Below, piece after piece: positions 47,187 to 59,369 of a stretch of 64,000 nucleotides of DNA; position 1 is the first letter of the stretch, and each line of letters starts with the position of its first letter. The notes below the pieces were generated by a model. That model was not told the DNA's origin and made no database searches. It was given only the letters and a program-made list of their open reading frames with translations. The translations under genes were made by a program, and so were the position numbers. Source of the stretch: Mixophyes australis (taxonomy: Eukaryota; Chordata; Amphibia; Anura; Limnodynastidae); NCBI GenBank assembly GCA_036250195.1, contig JAVHZZ010000008.1, positions 15,443,434 to 15,507,433 on the forward strand, in the 5' to 3' direction.

Positions 47187-47407
47187 ACTTTATCTGTGCC
47201 GTAATATCTGTATCCCAGAATAGCCGAAATTCCGACAACTATGGCTGGGCTGCAGTACCCAAAAATGTAAAAATTCTTATGCAAAAATCCTCGGTTGTAG
47301 ATGACTCCGACGACGATGAGATACAAGTGAATACCTTCTATACACATCCAAGCAAAGGCAGCAAGAAAGAAGTAATGTAGTAACCCGGCAATAGTAGCAC
47401 AAAGAAG
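47187..47407 (-). CDS. ADGRL4: ADGRL4 exon d: TM3, loop 2 and TM4
   Basis: Translation of the minus strand gives 73 codons plus two bases. TM3 runs [20 protein letters not shown] into [15 protein letters not shown], then the loop [10 protein letters not shown] and TM4 ([20 protein letters not shown]), ending RYYGTDK-V. The Cys of LLC at the top of TM3 is the expected partner of the Cys in KVCW in the next exon, the conserved GPCR disulfide. The exon has no long open frame of its own, so it is easy to miss. The acceptor is TTTGTATTTCTAG. The donor is AAAGT|GTAAGT, so the Val codon is split 2/1 with the next exon. Compared with my memory of human ELTD1, TM4 has Cys in place of Leu before SPA and Ile in place of Phe further on. 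Confidence 0.95.
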
Positions 47408-48179
47408 CTAGAAATACAAACAGATCAAAGTTATGGGGGAAAGTATAATCCACTGTGGTTCTAGAACAGTAAAAACAAAGAGTTCTCTCTGATTATAAAA
47501 TGCATGGTAGAAAAGCATCCATGGAAGCTTAATGGAAATATCAACCTATTTAGTAAAACTAAAGACATTTGGTAATTGGAAGAACCCTTGAAGTTTACAA
47601 TCAAACAAGTGATGAAATATGAAACACAGTAATATCATGGGAAATGCTTTAAATGATGACTCTGCTCTTTGGTTAAAGAATACAACCCCTGCGTGCAATA
47701 ATCTGTCGTTTAAAATGTTACTGACAAATCTGTAAACATTTTATTTGATGTCGTAGCCTGCAGCATTGACTTTATAGCACCCTTATGCGGATAAGTAGGT
47801 TACTTTCCTACAGCCGCCTCTGCTGAAACCCTGAATCCGGCACAAGGCATTAAAAGAGACACTATTAGGATTCCTGAATATTTTATGATTTTAAATATAG
47901 GGTACTCTCCTGCCATTGATGCAATACAATGCCTAGTTCTTGCTCTATTCAATCAAGTAGCCTTGTTCAATCTGCCTAGGTGCAGAAAATATTGCACAAA
48001 AGTAGGATTTTCTTGAGAATATTTTTATCCTCAGATCTATTAGATTATAGAGGTTGTGCAGAAACATAAATACAAGTTCTACATAATGTTGATGATTGTG
48101 TCCCTTTAAGTAGTGGTTTTGCCGGGCACGGAATATCAGCAGGGCTGCAAAGAAAGGGATGGGAGGGCTCCAGTTCACT

Positions 48180-48310
48180 CTCCCAGATCGCATTGGTTGA
48201 AGGGAGATTGATTGTATTTTTGACCAATCCTGTGTTACTGACAATAAGTACTTGGGTGGTCTGAAATTAAACTTATAAAACCTGTTCTGTGAGTTGCAGA
48301 CTTGTAGCTC
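48180..48310 (+). promoter_or_regulatory. Promoter-like patch with CCAAT and TATA boxes
   Basis: GACCAATCC at about 48220 and CTTATAAAACC at about 48271 are spaced like a CCAAT-TATA promoter. It faces away from ADGRL4 and is followed by a 166-codon open frame with no recognisable family. An LTR-type promoter of an old retroelement is the most plausible reading. Confidence 0.25.
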
Positions 48311-50425
48311 TGCATAGTCTCCCTGTCTTGGGAAAGAACGGAAACTCCTCCGACTTCAACCCTAGGTTGGAGGGTGCAGAGAGCCACCTTGGATGGTGTA
48401 ATTTTGCATCCCTGCTCCCTCCCCAGCCTTGGGGGTGGGTGGGAAGGTCTTCACCGGTCAGACCAATAGGAAGCAGCATGCTCTCTGGCATTGGTCCACG
48501 CAGTCCACGTTTGTTTAAGCTACCTCTAAACATCACCAGGGATGATGGAGCCAGAACTCTGGGCCCTTGTCGGTTATCCCATCCACCCTCTATTAAAAGT
48601 CTCCATGGATCATATGTACCTCACTCACCCCCCACACACACACACATTGGCACTCCTTCTACCAGGCCATGCCCTCGATCCAAAGGAATGCACTCACAAT
48701 GTGATTTAGCTAGACATGCCAAACAGTTAGGCCATATCCCCTATGAATCTTGTGATGGGGTGTCCCATGAAATTGGTGTTGTTGGGTGATTATGAGTTTC
48801 TGATTCTGAAAACCTGCCCTGAGGCCTCACCAAGAGGTGATGTATTAGATCGGTGGCATATTACTTAATCCACTTTTTATCCAATTGGCGGGATCTGTGG
48901 CTGGAATTGGGAAGCAAAGCTATATTACGCTCTCCTTCTCACCTAAGTTTTATCTGTTACATATTCATCACAGACTGCCAACGCTCCAAGAGAATTAAAC
49001 GGTAATGCAATCACAGTTACACCGGTTTTCTAGCATTTTGTGTACAATGTTATTACAAAAATTGAAAGGGGAATAAGAGGCCCCAGTTTCATAAAACTTA
49101 CATAATAAACAGGTTAGACTGCAGATCTGAGCTGCCCGGCCTTAATGCCTAAATACGGCCTCTTTTGTGGGTTCCCTCTAATGAACAGGCCCAAAACAAC
49201 TATTCATTTCATTACAGATTCCTCAGAAAAAAGATTTGTAAAGAAATTGTATTACATCTCAGATAGATGGATCGCTGATAGCTGCCATTAGAATGAATAG
49301 TGGGTTTGACACGTATCAGACGTTAATAAATCAGGCAGCTGTGTGACCAATGTTATGATCTGGACTACTCTCTGTCTAATATACGCCGTTATTATTTTGT
49401 GCCTCAGACCTTATGCTGAATTCCAATTTAAATGTATAAATCTTTCAACTCTATCTCTAGAACTCTCTTGTCAAATTTCATTTGTCTTTCATCTCCATAC
49501 TTCCCAAGACATTTTTCCAGTTTAATATCTCTTTTCCTGATCTGTGCAAACATCAAAGTCAGGCCTGGCCAGGTCTTGTGAAACTACAAATCCCAGCATA
49601 CCTTGCCAGCTGTCGGCTGGCTGCATTCTGGGGCTTGTAGTACACCTGTAGCGCAAACATTAAAGTGTGATGTCTTCTACACATAGTGGAGGCAAATTAT
49701 GCCGGTTGAACACATTTTTACGAGAATGCAATTAATTAAAGCAGTGACATCACACGCTGAAGTGCGACAAGCAAGTTTGGGGAGGTTCTTTGTGCCTCAC
49801 TGACATTACCGGTACCTGGTGAACGGATAGGCGAATTTCACTGAAATCCGTCCCCGCCCACAAACGGCTGTGTCCATGATGGGGCTCATTTAGAGCATAT
49901 GTACACTCAAAACTGTGGTGTAACGTGTGTATTTTGATTTGCAACTCAAAATACTGTGTAAGTATGCGGCTACATCAAGATCGGGATGCAAAAATAGTAA
50001 AAATGTGCTAGTCGCATCGTCACCTTGAATAATAAACAGTAATTAGCACAAGTGTTTATAGCCTGGGCTGGTTACTGCAAATGCTGGGGGACAAAGAGGA
50101 TTGGGATACTACCAGAAATGCAGCAACCAGCAACAGGCTACATCAAACTGCGCTGGTCACACTATAACAGGCCCACAGCGTGCAAAGAGGAAATATAACC
50201 TTACATGTAGTTGACGGCTGCACTGCAATGGGGTGATATCAATGTTTAACGTTGCAGCATAATAACTATCTGTATGTACTCTATATGTGCCTTGTAAATA
50301 AAGTTGAGCAAACCACAAAATACAAATATCCCCCATATAAGAGGCCAAATTAAACAGTGTTACTCAGCTCTTCGACTGAGTTGCAGGATAGCAATGTGAG
50401 TGGCCAGGTTAACCCCTCAACCAAT

Positions 50426-50699
50426 TGCCTACTCTCCCAGAATGTCCGGGAGACTCCTGAATTTTTGGGAGTTCTCCCGGACTCTGGGAGAGCAGGACAA
50501 CATCCCGGGTCCAGCTCACCTCGTTTGTGAAGCGGGTGGGGGTGGAGCTAAACACATTATCCTGGCCCGCCCCCACCCACCGATAGACTGAAATGGGCAA
50601 ATATTGACAGGGGGCGTGGCCTAATGTCGCGATTCACGTGGACACATTCCCAAGATGGATCCCCCTCCTGGACAGCTGGCTGCAAAAGTTGGTAAGTAT
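50426..50699. mobile_element. Third copy of the CCCGGGAG-type element
   Basis: Left end TTGCCTACTCTCCCAGAATG, right end AAAGTTGGTAAGTATG, with an internal GGGGGCGTGGCC. It lies in the TM2-TM3 intron. Confidence 0.65.
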
Positions 50700-51827
50700 G
50701 CAATGTAACCGTGTTGATATGATTAGGCTGAAGCACTGTGGCCCTCCTAGGTGGTTCCCCAGCACCATCGGAGGCAGCATCCCCCTCTAACTCTGACCTT
50801 AGCAGTCAGCAAGGAGGGTGACCTCTCCTGCTCCCTTCAGTCTGGGTGTGTGGCGCTGAACTGTGACACCATAGCCCAACCTGCCACTGCGTGCCTCTCT
50901 CTAGCACAGAACAGGTGCTTGCAAAGAAGACAGACTTTAAAAATACATTGTGTGTACAGTAAGCTTTAAAAGCATTTTGATTTATGTATTTTTTTGGAGA
51001 AAAAAAAATTAAATCCTAATTTTTTTACTAATGATTATACTGTTGTTTTTTAATGCGCTCTGCCGTGACATTATATTGCAGAGACGCTTGTGCAGTCTGT
51101 TCTGTATATCTATATACGCTAAGTAACGCTTAGGCAGAACGCACTTATACCCAGATTCAAATGAAAACGTGTCTTGAGATCTGTTTGGATTTGAATACTA
51201 TGCACAAGTTCCATGCTCATTTTTAAAACTCAAGTGACGTGCAAGTTGTGTCCGAACATATATCAGGCCCTCAGTGTTTAATGTGGCCCCGAACCATTGG
51301 CCCTTAGCGTCTGCCTAGATTCGCTTAACGCTACCGCCGGCCATGAAGTCGAGTCAGGCATATAACTATCCTGTCCTGAACAAGTGAGTGCTTATTAGAT
51401 TATAATAAAAAAGCAGGGCTATTATTCTGCATTATATTATAGCTTTGAATAAAGCCAATTTAGCAAGTAATACATTGCAGCTAACATCAAACCTGCACTG
51501 TGTGCACGGAGTGCATTCAAAATGTAATTACTGCACTGAAAGAGACCATTAATAGTTATTGTATTTTTCTAGAGATAAGTACAGGAACGATCAACAGTTT
51601 CACTCTTTTCAAAGGTCTAAGAAGCCAGATCATGGTAAGTGAAGAGAGGTATGACAAACTGGCGGTTATGTAGTCCCTTTTCCCCGGAGGAGAATGAAAG
51701 TAAAACAAGATAGATGATGCTTTTAGCTATTAAGAGTTGTTCTGTCACTGAGATCTCACACTAAAGCAACCAAACAAAGAACACAAACTACTGTCTAAAA
51801 CTAGGAACTTTTTTTTAGGAATCGTAA

Positions 51828-52056
51828 GGGCCGATTTAATTCGGCTATGTTATCAAGGAATAACGCAGCGCTAATATTATTATCATTAATACAGTAATTT
51901 TAACCTGGATTTTTGCTTGCGGCCCTGAGGGCTGCAAGCAGATTCTAGCTGTCAATTTGTAGAATGTACTAAATAAATGATAGCTAGAATCTGATAGGCA
52001 ACATCTCCAATTTTTAAGCCCGCCGGAATCTCGCAGCTTGATACATTTACGCCCCA
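51828..52056. mobile_element. Chimeric MITE: left arm of MITE-B, right arm of MITE-A
   Basis: 51828-51950 resembles the left half of the 39466 element (ATACAGTAATTT..CTGGATTT..GC..CTGAGGG), ending in the hairpin CTTGCGGCC/GGGCTGCAAG. From AGATTCTAGCTGTCAATTTG to TGATACATTTACGCCCC it is the right half of MITE-A. See findings. Confidence 0.65.
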
Positions 52057-52074
52057 CAGACTCTATGGGGGGGA

Positions 52075-52420
52075 TTCAATGTGATGTGCCTCAGGAACAG
52101 TCAGGGGGAGGACGCCAGTGGCGGGCTGGCCAGGGGGGCAGGGGGGCATCGGCCCCCCGGGCTGCTCGGTCAGGCCGCTATTAGGGCCGGGGGGTAGGCC
52201 GACAGGCCGCCCCCCGGCTGCAAAATACAATTCTTTCCCCCGCGGCCGCATCTGGTGACATCAGATGCGGCCGCGTCAGCGCACAGACGGCCGCATCACA
52301 ATGCGCACAGGCAGCCGCATCATCAATGACGCGGCCGCATCCATTTTCATGAGATGCGGCCGCCTGTGTGCCCCCCGGCCACGCCTCTCCCAGCCCGTGT
52401 CTGGAGCACGCATCGAGGCA
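52075..52420. mobile_element. CpG-rich repeat element with four NotI sites
   Basis: GCGGCCGC occurs at 52242, 52267, 52331 and 52356, two pairs each in a GCGGCCGCATC..GATGCGGCCGC palindrome. The left part has CAGTGGCGGGCTGGCC and GGCCCCCCGGGC, typical of ends of non-autonomous elements; the right end is not defined. Confidence 0.6.
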
Positions 52421-52955
52421 ATGTCCGGCAAGAACTCTCTGCTCATTTTTCCTCACTCCCCGCAGGAAAATGCGACCAAATTTCTTTTTGGAAGAGGTGG
52501 CAATGTGCGAAGGACCGCTTTGAATTGACTCTCCCCTTAAGTCTTGTAAGTGTGAACTGATGTGTTTATAAAAGTATAAATTGTGGACTTAATTAATTAT
52601 GCAGCATGTCAGGAGATGTTGCATATAATGACCTTAACTGCCAATGATATCTTAACTGCCAAATTAATGTAATCCTCAACTGCATTTCCACAATAATTAT
52701 GTTTAAAAGCAAACATTGCTCCCTACTTGGCAGCAGCAGAAAACACATTCTTTATTGCCCAGGTGCACCACACAGGACCGTTACGGAGGCATGGGAAGGT
52801 TGTTGGTGCAACTGGACAATAAATAAAGAAATTTCTGCAGCAAACTTGTGGTGGTGTTGCTTTTTTCTATGGCAAGTTTTGGGGTCAATCTGTTAAAATG
52901 TTAAAAATAGGTGCGAATTTAGAGAGCTGTTACACTACTGTTTCCTATACACATT

Positions 52956-53222
52956 GGGCAGCACGGTGGCTCAGTGGTTTGAACTTCTGCCTTACAGCAC
53001 TGGAGTCATGAGTTCGATTCCTGACCATGACCTTATCTGTGAGGAGTTTGTATGTTCTCCTTGTGTTTGTGTGGGTTTTCTCCGGTTGCTCCGGTTTCTT
53101 CCCACACTCCAAAATTGTGTATGTTAGAGAATATAGACGGTAAGCTCCAATGGGGCAGGGACTGATGTGAGTTCTCTGTACAGCGCTGTGTAATTAGTAG
53201 CGCTATATAAATAGACGATGAT
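52956..53222 (+). mobile_element. Same SINE family with an internal deletion
   Basis: Head and first half are intact; the stretch from the CCAAAAACATAC region to the TG repeat is missing. It is followed by a 56-bp segment shared with the 2.5-kb copy, then by a second SINE fragment. Confidence 0.8.
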
Positions 53223-53285
53223 TGTTCAACGCATGAGTTTATTTGTCAAATTGGGCCAGTGGTTCTGTTTGTTTATAGAACTTCG

Positions 53286-53489
53286 TGTTTGTGTGGGTTT
53301 CCTCCGAGCGCCACGGTTTCCTCCAAAAACATACTAGTAGGTTAATTGGCTGCTATCAAATTGACCCTAGTCTCTATGTTGGTCTGTGTGTGTATGTTAG
53401 GGGATTTAGACTGTAAGCTCTTATGGGGCAGGGACAGATGTGAGTGTATTCTCTGTACAGCGCTGTGGAAATAGATGATGATGATGATG
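53286..53489 (+). mobile_element. 5'-truncated SINE fragment of the same family
   Basis: Starts inside the central block (GTGTGGGTTTCCTCCGAGCG) and runs to the tail ATAGATGATGATGATG. Confidence 0.8.
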
Positions 53490-54112
53490 CTACACATTGC
53501 TTTCTACTTATGAACAAATTTTTCCCAAAATAAGATATCGATTCCAATTCTGCCAACAGACCTTTAAACACGAACAGGAGTCTTCACAGCCTCTACATTA
53601 TAAACTGGCATCTGCTACCAAACGTAACTCCAAACATTATACAGTTCCATAGAAATGTGAGGAAAAAAAGCAGACTATAGAATAGCTGATCGTGGGTCCC
53701 TCGAGGGGGGAATAAACATTAGTTACTGCTGCCTGGTGCCTAGTGAATATTACCACCTTCCAATATTTAAACAATAAAACAGAAGCAATTATTCCTGTGT
53801 GCGTCGGTTCCCGAGTACTCGGTGTCACACTAAGGAATTGATTTCCCCTGGCATATCTGCAAGATCTTGTTTAAATACATATACTGTATACATGCTTGGA
53901 AATGTTATTGCTTTTTTACAATACGACTTAAGTCAGCAGGTTTTACTGCAAAATATGACTTTGCTGTGAGAAGCCACAAACCGAGGTAACCCTAAACATT
54001 GATAGTATTTGTGGCTTGATCTTGGCATGTTTTAGTGGGTTATTGGTGAAATGGGGGTACAGGAGACAGCTGACATTAGAATATCGCATTTACTGTAAGG
54101 ACAAAATAACGT

Positions 54113-54300
54113 AACTTGCAAGCGTGATTTTTTTTTTTTAAAGCGGCAACATACAAACACATTTAATTATGGTAATATTAATTGTATTCCTAACCCTAAC
54201 CCCTAACCCCTAACCCCTAACGTAAAGGTAGTACTTACATGGGTCCGTGCATTGCCGCTTTAAAATCCGAAAATGTCTAAGTCGTGCTTGCAAGTGACGT
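54113..54300. mobile_element. Palindromic element with a telomere-like centre, copy 2
   Basis: Same arms (AAAGCGGCAAC / GGGTCCGTGC..GCCGCTTTAAAAT, CTTGCAAGTGACGT) around CTAACCCTAACCCCTAACCC; one arm is more decayed. Similarity to copy 1 continues to about 54440. Confidence 0.75.
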
Positions 54301-54501
54301 AATTTGGAAGAGAAGTCCTCTCCTTACAACGGGTTTCCAGTGTGTCTGTTTACGGGTAAGTAGTTATTTTTTATATGTCGCTTTCTTCACTATCGTATTA
54401 AATGATGTAGGTGTAAACACTGTCGGTGTTTGCATCCCCGTTAATACGATTACCGCTGCCTGCTGGCACTGTAAACATCTTCACTCCACGCCCTTTAAGT
54501 C

Positions 54502-54780
54502 ATACTTGCCAACTTTCAATTTTTGAGCTCACGGAAGGGGTCAGGGTGGGAGGGCGGAAGTGTATAGAATCGATTAATTTTGGCCCTGCCCCCCCCGCGC
54601 TGAAACCATCATTTTCTCGTGGGGGTGGGGCCAAAATGACGCAATTCACCGCAAATTGCGTCTTTGAGGCTCCCATCCTGCCCACTTCATTAGGAAGTGG
54701 CCAGGATGCGGGAGAATTGCTCTCCCGGGAGTCCTACCCGGAATTTGGGAGTCTCATGGACATTCCGGAAGAATGCTTTA
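54502..54780. mobile_element. Fourth copy of the CCCGGGAG-type element
   Basis: Starts CATACTTGCCAACTTTC and has the internal GGGGTGGGGCCAAAATGACG and TCCCGGGAG motifs; the right terminus has decayed. It ends about 140 bp from the TM1-TM2 exon. Confidence 0.65.
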
Positions 54781-54920
54781 AGTAACCATTCAATGTTTAA
54801 TTTTGGGGTGCTAACTATGTTGTAACCCCTAGGTTTGTGTCTTACATTATGCAAAAGATTCACAGTAAATTCCTTATTCCTACAGTACATCCACAAACAC
54901 GTAAAGTAAGAACTATATAC

Positions 54921-55124
54921 CTTATTTTTGGTCATATTTATACCAATGAGAAACAGCAATTCTGCTAAGAATAACGCACAGCAGAGATTTTTGTGGATTG
55001 TTGTCCTGGTGCTCTGGATTTCGCTGAAGAAGAAAAATGTAAAAATACACAGGGAGAGACAAATCAGGGAGATGATTATCCCAAGCTGGGTGATTCTTGT
55101 TAGAATACTGTGATGAGCGGACAC
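54921..55124 (-). CDS. ADGRL4: ADGRL4 exon c: TM1, intracellular loop 1 and TM2
   Basis: This exon encodes 68 residues in phase 0 at both ends. TM1 runs about residues 10-33 ([20 protein letters not shown]), followed by the first intracellular loop [13 protein letters not shown] and TM2 ([17 protein letters not shown]). The stretch [10 protein letters not shown] is diagnostic of latrophilin/ELTD1-type receptors, and the choice of residues around it matches ELTD1 best. The exon opens [10 protein letters not shown] immediately after the tethered agonist from the GPS exon. The acceptor is TTTTCTCCAG and the donor AAG|GTATAT. The end, GINMTKNK, lies in the first extracellular loop. Beyond the donor the frame stays open for many codons, but that continuation lacks TM character and is intron. 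Confidence 0.95.
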
Positions 55125-55855
55125 CTGGAGAAAACAAACACAGGAGATAAATAAAACGACACCGAACTTGGCTGCTAAGTTGACCTCGATTTAACTACTT
55201 TGACAGAAATCTACAATTAGCAGCCAAATACTGTTGATTCATAGACTTGTAATAATAAGCTTATGCATGGACAAATCTTGATGGCTGAGTTAACCTACGA
55301 GCTGTAGAGAAAAAGGCACAGCTCTTCTGCTGTCCTGTCGAAGGGACTGTGACTTGTGGCCCCTGGGCCCTATGATTGCTCCTGGCTGTTTTTCCTCTGC
55401 ACTTATGCCGTGCATACAAGATTGTGCATAAACTACGGCATCACTCACACTTGCCAACATTTAAAATCTTTTCCAGAGATACTTTGCTATTGAGCTGGGG
55501 GATTTAAGCTCCTCACTTGTGATACTATCTTGATGGAACTCCGAACATTGCGTTCCCCAATGTGTCAGGTTTACTAGCGTCCATAATGTTATTGTTGCAT
55601 TTAAAATACTCCTCTTTGGATGGTAAAAATTGCATCTAATAAGTGTATTTTATTTGTGCACAGTACATTATGCTGCAGGGAGGCTCTGGAAACACGTTAA
55701 ATGGAGCATTAAAAGACAGGACGAAGTAGAAGGTTTTGTCTACAATTTTTATTTAATTGTTTTCCAATGCAATGAATAGCCCACCCGGCTCTCTTTTTCT
55801 TGGTAAAATAAAAGAACTCCTTTCTCAAAAACAATAAGTGCTATACAGTTTGGTG

Positions 55856-55988
55856 CAGTGGTGGAAGTGGGGGTGTATACGGTGGTATTGCCATACCACC
55901 ACTTCTCCTGCTGCCTTCATTCTGCAACTATCAAACATCATACACTTACATTCCCATTACATTTTCCATACCGCCACATCCATCACTG
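55856..55988. mobile_element. 133-bp hAT-type MITE with perfect 8-bp target duplication
   Basis: Termini CAGTGGTGGA and TCCATCACTG (one mismatch) are flanked by GTTTGGTG at 55848-55855 and 55989-55996. The interior includes a GGTGGTATTGCCATACCACC palindrome. Confidence 0.9.
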
Positions 55989-56110
55989 GTTTGGTGTATT
56001 ATATTGTTTTTATTATAAACAAGGAAGACGTGAAGGCGCAGGGGAACGCTGAGCAGCAATCTGATGCCAGGCCCTTTTGGTTTTAATCGAAAATGCCACA
56101 AAAGCTCTCA

Positions 56111-56262
56111 GGGCAAGATTTACTAAACTGTGGGTTTGAAAAAGTGGAGATGTTGCCTATAGCAACCAATAAGATTCTAGCTGTCATTTAAAGCTAGAAT
56201 TGGTTGGTTGCTATAGGGAACATCTCCACATTTTCAAACCCGCAGTTTAGTAAATATACCCC
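56111..56262. mobile_element. Palindromic MITE-A, internally deleted
   Basis: Left GGGCAAGATTTACTAAACTG and right CAGTTTAGTAAATATACCCC; the central loop is about 20 bases shorter than in the other copies. Confidence 0.85.
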
Positions 56263-56918
56263 TCTGTGTTTTTATTTTTGTGTGGTTTTTTTCAGGTAAA
56301 ACCAAAAACTGGACTCCTTAATAATAATAATTTATTCTTCTGTGATAAAACAATATTGTCTGCAAATATGATGTTAAATAAGGTTCTACGTAACGTTTAT
56401 TATCTGCTGAAAGCAGAGTTGAACATACACCCATTGGTGCATGCCCAGAAATAAAACCTGCAAGTACCTATACCTATAAGTGTAAGTATACCTGCAGTAA
56501 ACCTGGTGAATACGCTACATTTTATTACCATTTTCTAAGTTCTGACATTTTTACTACCCACTTCACTAACTATTCATTATAGCTGTTACTAAACTTAATT
56601 TTGCCTTGGTTGTAGTGTTGCAATGGTCTACTGCGGGAGCGGTAACTTAAATATGGTTTTCAGCAAGCAGGAAAAACTTTGGAACTCAACCTTTTATTGC
56701 ATAAATATAGCCAATGAATACAGGGTCTGATTAAGGGTTCAGGCAGCCCTAGGCTTATAATGTCCCCTTGCCTTCCAGGCTAAAACGCGGTAGGTAAAAA
56801 TGAACTCATCCTTAATTCAAAATCCAGCTTCCTTCACCCTACCAATGTTTATGTTCCCGTGTTTTCATAAACTCCGATCCACTAGACTTATCTAAAGGGT
56901 CACAACAATCTTTGTCAC

Positions 56919-56919
<1 letters not shown>

Positions 56920-56969
<50 letters not shown>

Positions 56970-56976
56970 TAATATG

Positions 56977-57036
<60 letters not shown>

Positions 57037-57038
57037 TG

Positions 57039-57096
<58 letters not shown>
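56920..57096. repeat. GATA microsatellite
   Basis: (GATA)n broken by ATAATATGAG and TTGAA interruptions, in the GPS-TM1 intron. Confidence 0.95.
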
Positions 57097-57097
<1 letters not shown>

Positions 57098-57897
57098 CCA
57101 TTTTATTTATTTGCAAGAAATGCTTTGTTCTGTTTAATTTATTGCTTTCCTCACTTATAGAATATTGACATCTTATAGACGGCGGAGGTCTTTCACAAAG
57201 CGGAAGTATTTGGAGCCCAGTCCATTTTTGTTTTTGGACAAATGAGACCAATCATCCTACTTGAGTACTAGTAGCTGCCTGCCCTGTTCTGCATATTCAT
57301 GACCTGGCTGATAATCTGCAATTATTGGTCTGCGATGGAAATGTGCAGATCAGCAATAGTAAAACTGCAGCCTAACAATCCAGGTCACCATCATATTTTG
57401 GACAACTTCATTTATTCATTTGAACTTTTCTTCTTTCTGTCTCCTAGGCTACTCCTCATATGATCTTTAATTGAGTATAATATAACTCACAGCGCTAAGG
57501 TAACATACGGGGAGATGTCTTTTTTTTCTTTGCAAATAAAGCGATTAGTGGTTTTTTTTTTACAAACAGTGGCAAAATAATAGCATAATTGTTGGAAAAC
57601 ATAATTACATTCATGGGGAATTCTAAAAGAAGCCCTGAAAAAGTCACAATGAAAACATCTAGTTACATTACGTGTTAGGATGTAAGTACTGAGTATATTT
57701 AACAAACATATGATGCTCTTAATTCTGTTGTTGCAGAATTGTGCTGGCTGCAAATTTCAGCGTCTTTGCACTTATCCGTTACCCTCTTACATAATCCTGA
57801 TAGTCTAACTTTAATTTCAAATGTCACAATGTTACATTTTTACTTTATAATTACTTTGGTTTATCAGCTCCCACAGAATTAGTGCACTTCCACTTAA

Positions 57898-58222
57898 AGG
57901 GCCGGAGTCATTAAGGAAAGTAAGGTAAAAAAAAAGGAGTAAATGTTCTCCAGGACAAACCATGTTACAATGCAAGGGCTGAAAATTAGTTTATTATTTT
58001 GCACATAAGTTAAATACTGGCTTTTTTTTTTCATGTAGCACACAAATACTTGATAGCTTTATGTTTACAATGAAATGTAAAGTTTATTTAGGACATGCCC
58101 TACTCCAACTATAAATCTGTCCCTTTATTTTAAATTTACCTCCTCCTCCAATGCAACATGGTTTTTGCCAAGGTGCAAAGTTACTCCTTTTTTATGCTTT
58201 GCTCTCCTTAATGACTCTGACC
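57898..58222. mobile_element. MITE-C copy
   Basis: AGGGCCGGAGTCATTAAGGA at the left, CTCCTTAATGACTCTGACCC at the right; same interior order as the 36-kb copy. Confidence 0.85.
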
Positions 58223-59369
58223 CAAAAAGTGCAGGCGTTGCGGATCAAGCACCCCTAGTGGTCAGTTCTGATTACTGTCACCCCTATCTGGCCGCTTGCA
58301 AATGAATAGCTGTGCAGACTTCTGTTAAATCAATGAAACGTTCAAACGTACACAAATGCAACTCTTCCTCTCATTATAATCCACAATCTCATTACGACGT
58401 CTCATTCTTCCATACAGATTGAGCTTGTTGGCATTGCAACGCTTGTCACTCCGAGTGCATTTTATAGCCCCACGTTGCTAAAGGAGAGGGTGAAGGGTAT
58501 CAGGTTTGCTACCCCTGTCGTACAAATGCACAAATGAGCCATATAAACAAGCACAAATGCCGGCAAATGTGCAAATTACATTCTTGTATTATTTCCACAT
58601 TGAAACTGACCCGTGTATCACTGATTAAGTGATTCCTAATAAAACAATACATTAAATGAAAAGGTTCCACCCCCCCCCCCCCCCTAAATAAATTAGAGCT
58701 TTTAACTACCATTTATTTTGTACAGCACATTCCATAAATTTGGAAAAGCTTCCATTTAAGAAAAAATATTTGCAGGTTTTCCGCTGGATAAGCACTTAAA
58801 CCATATTGTAAAAAATTGAGGAACTACAAAATAAAGAAACGGTAAGCAAAACCGAAGATAGATTAAAACTCATTTACTTCAATGAGTCCTCTCGAATCCA
58901 TTTCTATTAAGCACAAAGTAATCTCCGCAGACACCAATGTGAAAATAATATGAAGTCTGTGATTGGGTTTTTACTTGATCAATAATTACAGAACATGAAG
59001 AATCATTATTTATTTAAAGCTCAGTATATAGAATTAGACTGGAGCAAACGTCAGCAATCTCCTATGAAGCTTAGCAAGTGGGCGAAATTCATTTTTCATG
59101 ATCTCATGATCAGTACGAGGCTTAACCAACATCTCCCATTATCCTCCTGTATTTTTGAAACAAAATAACTGGGACCCTAAAGTGGCCTGGAGTTTGCATG
59201 GTTCATTAGGGATATCCATTGATTTCTTTTGGAATTCCAAATGCAGAAAACCAGTTACAGGATTCTATTGCCAAGGTTAGGCCAACTCTGTCTACCACTA
59301 CTCGGCTAAGGACTGGTATAAGGAATGGGAGCACAGGATTAGTGTAGTTAGTGGGTACAATCTATGCTT

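Larger units (their letters stand above)
47408..54920 (-). other. ADGRL4 intron between TM1-TM2 and TM3-TM4 exons
   Basis: This 7,513-bp intron carries, from high to low coordinate, a CCCGGGAG-type element (54502-54780), a telomere-motif palindrome, paired SINEs, the NotI-rich element, a chimeric MITE, another CCCGGGAG-type element (50426-50699) and a promoter-like patch near 48260. The stretch 48850-50400 and the TM3-proximal 47408-47940 look unique and non-coding. Confidence 0.75.

Noticed and set aside
48289..48789. 166-residue plus-strand open frame as a gene
   Set aside because: No domain or family resemblance, low-complexity Pro/Ser stretches, antisense inside an intron; kept only as a promoter-like finding.
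54690..54920. Extension of the TM1-TM2 open frame past its donor
   Set aside because: The extra residues lack TM3 features, and TM3 is found intact at 47187-47407 with a matching phase.
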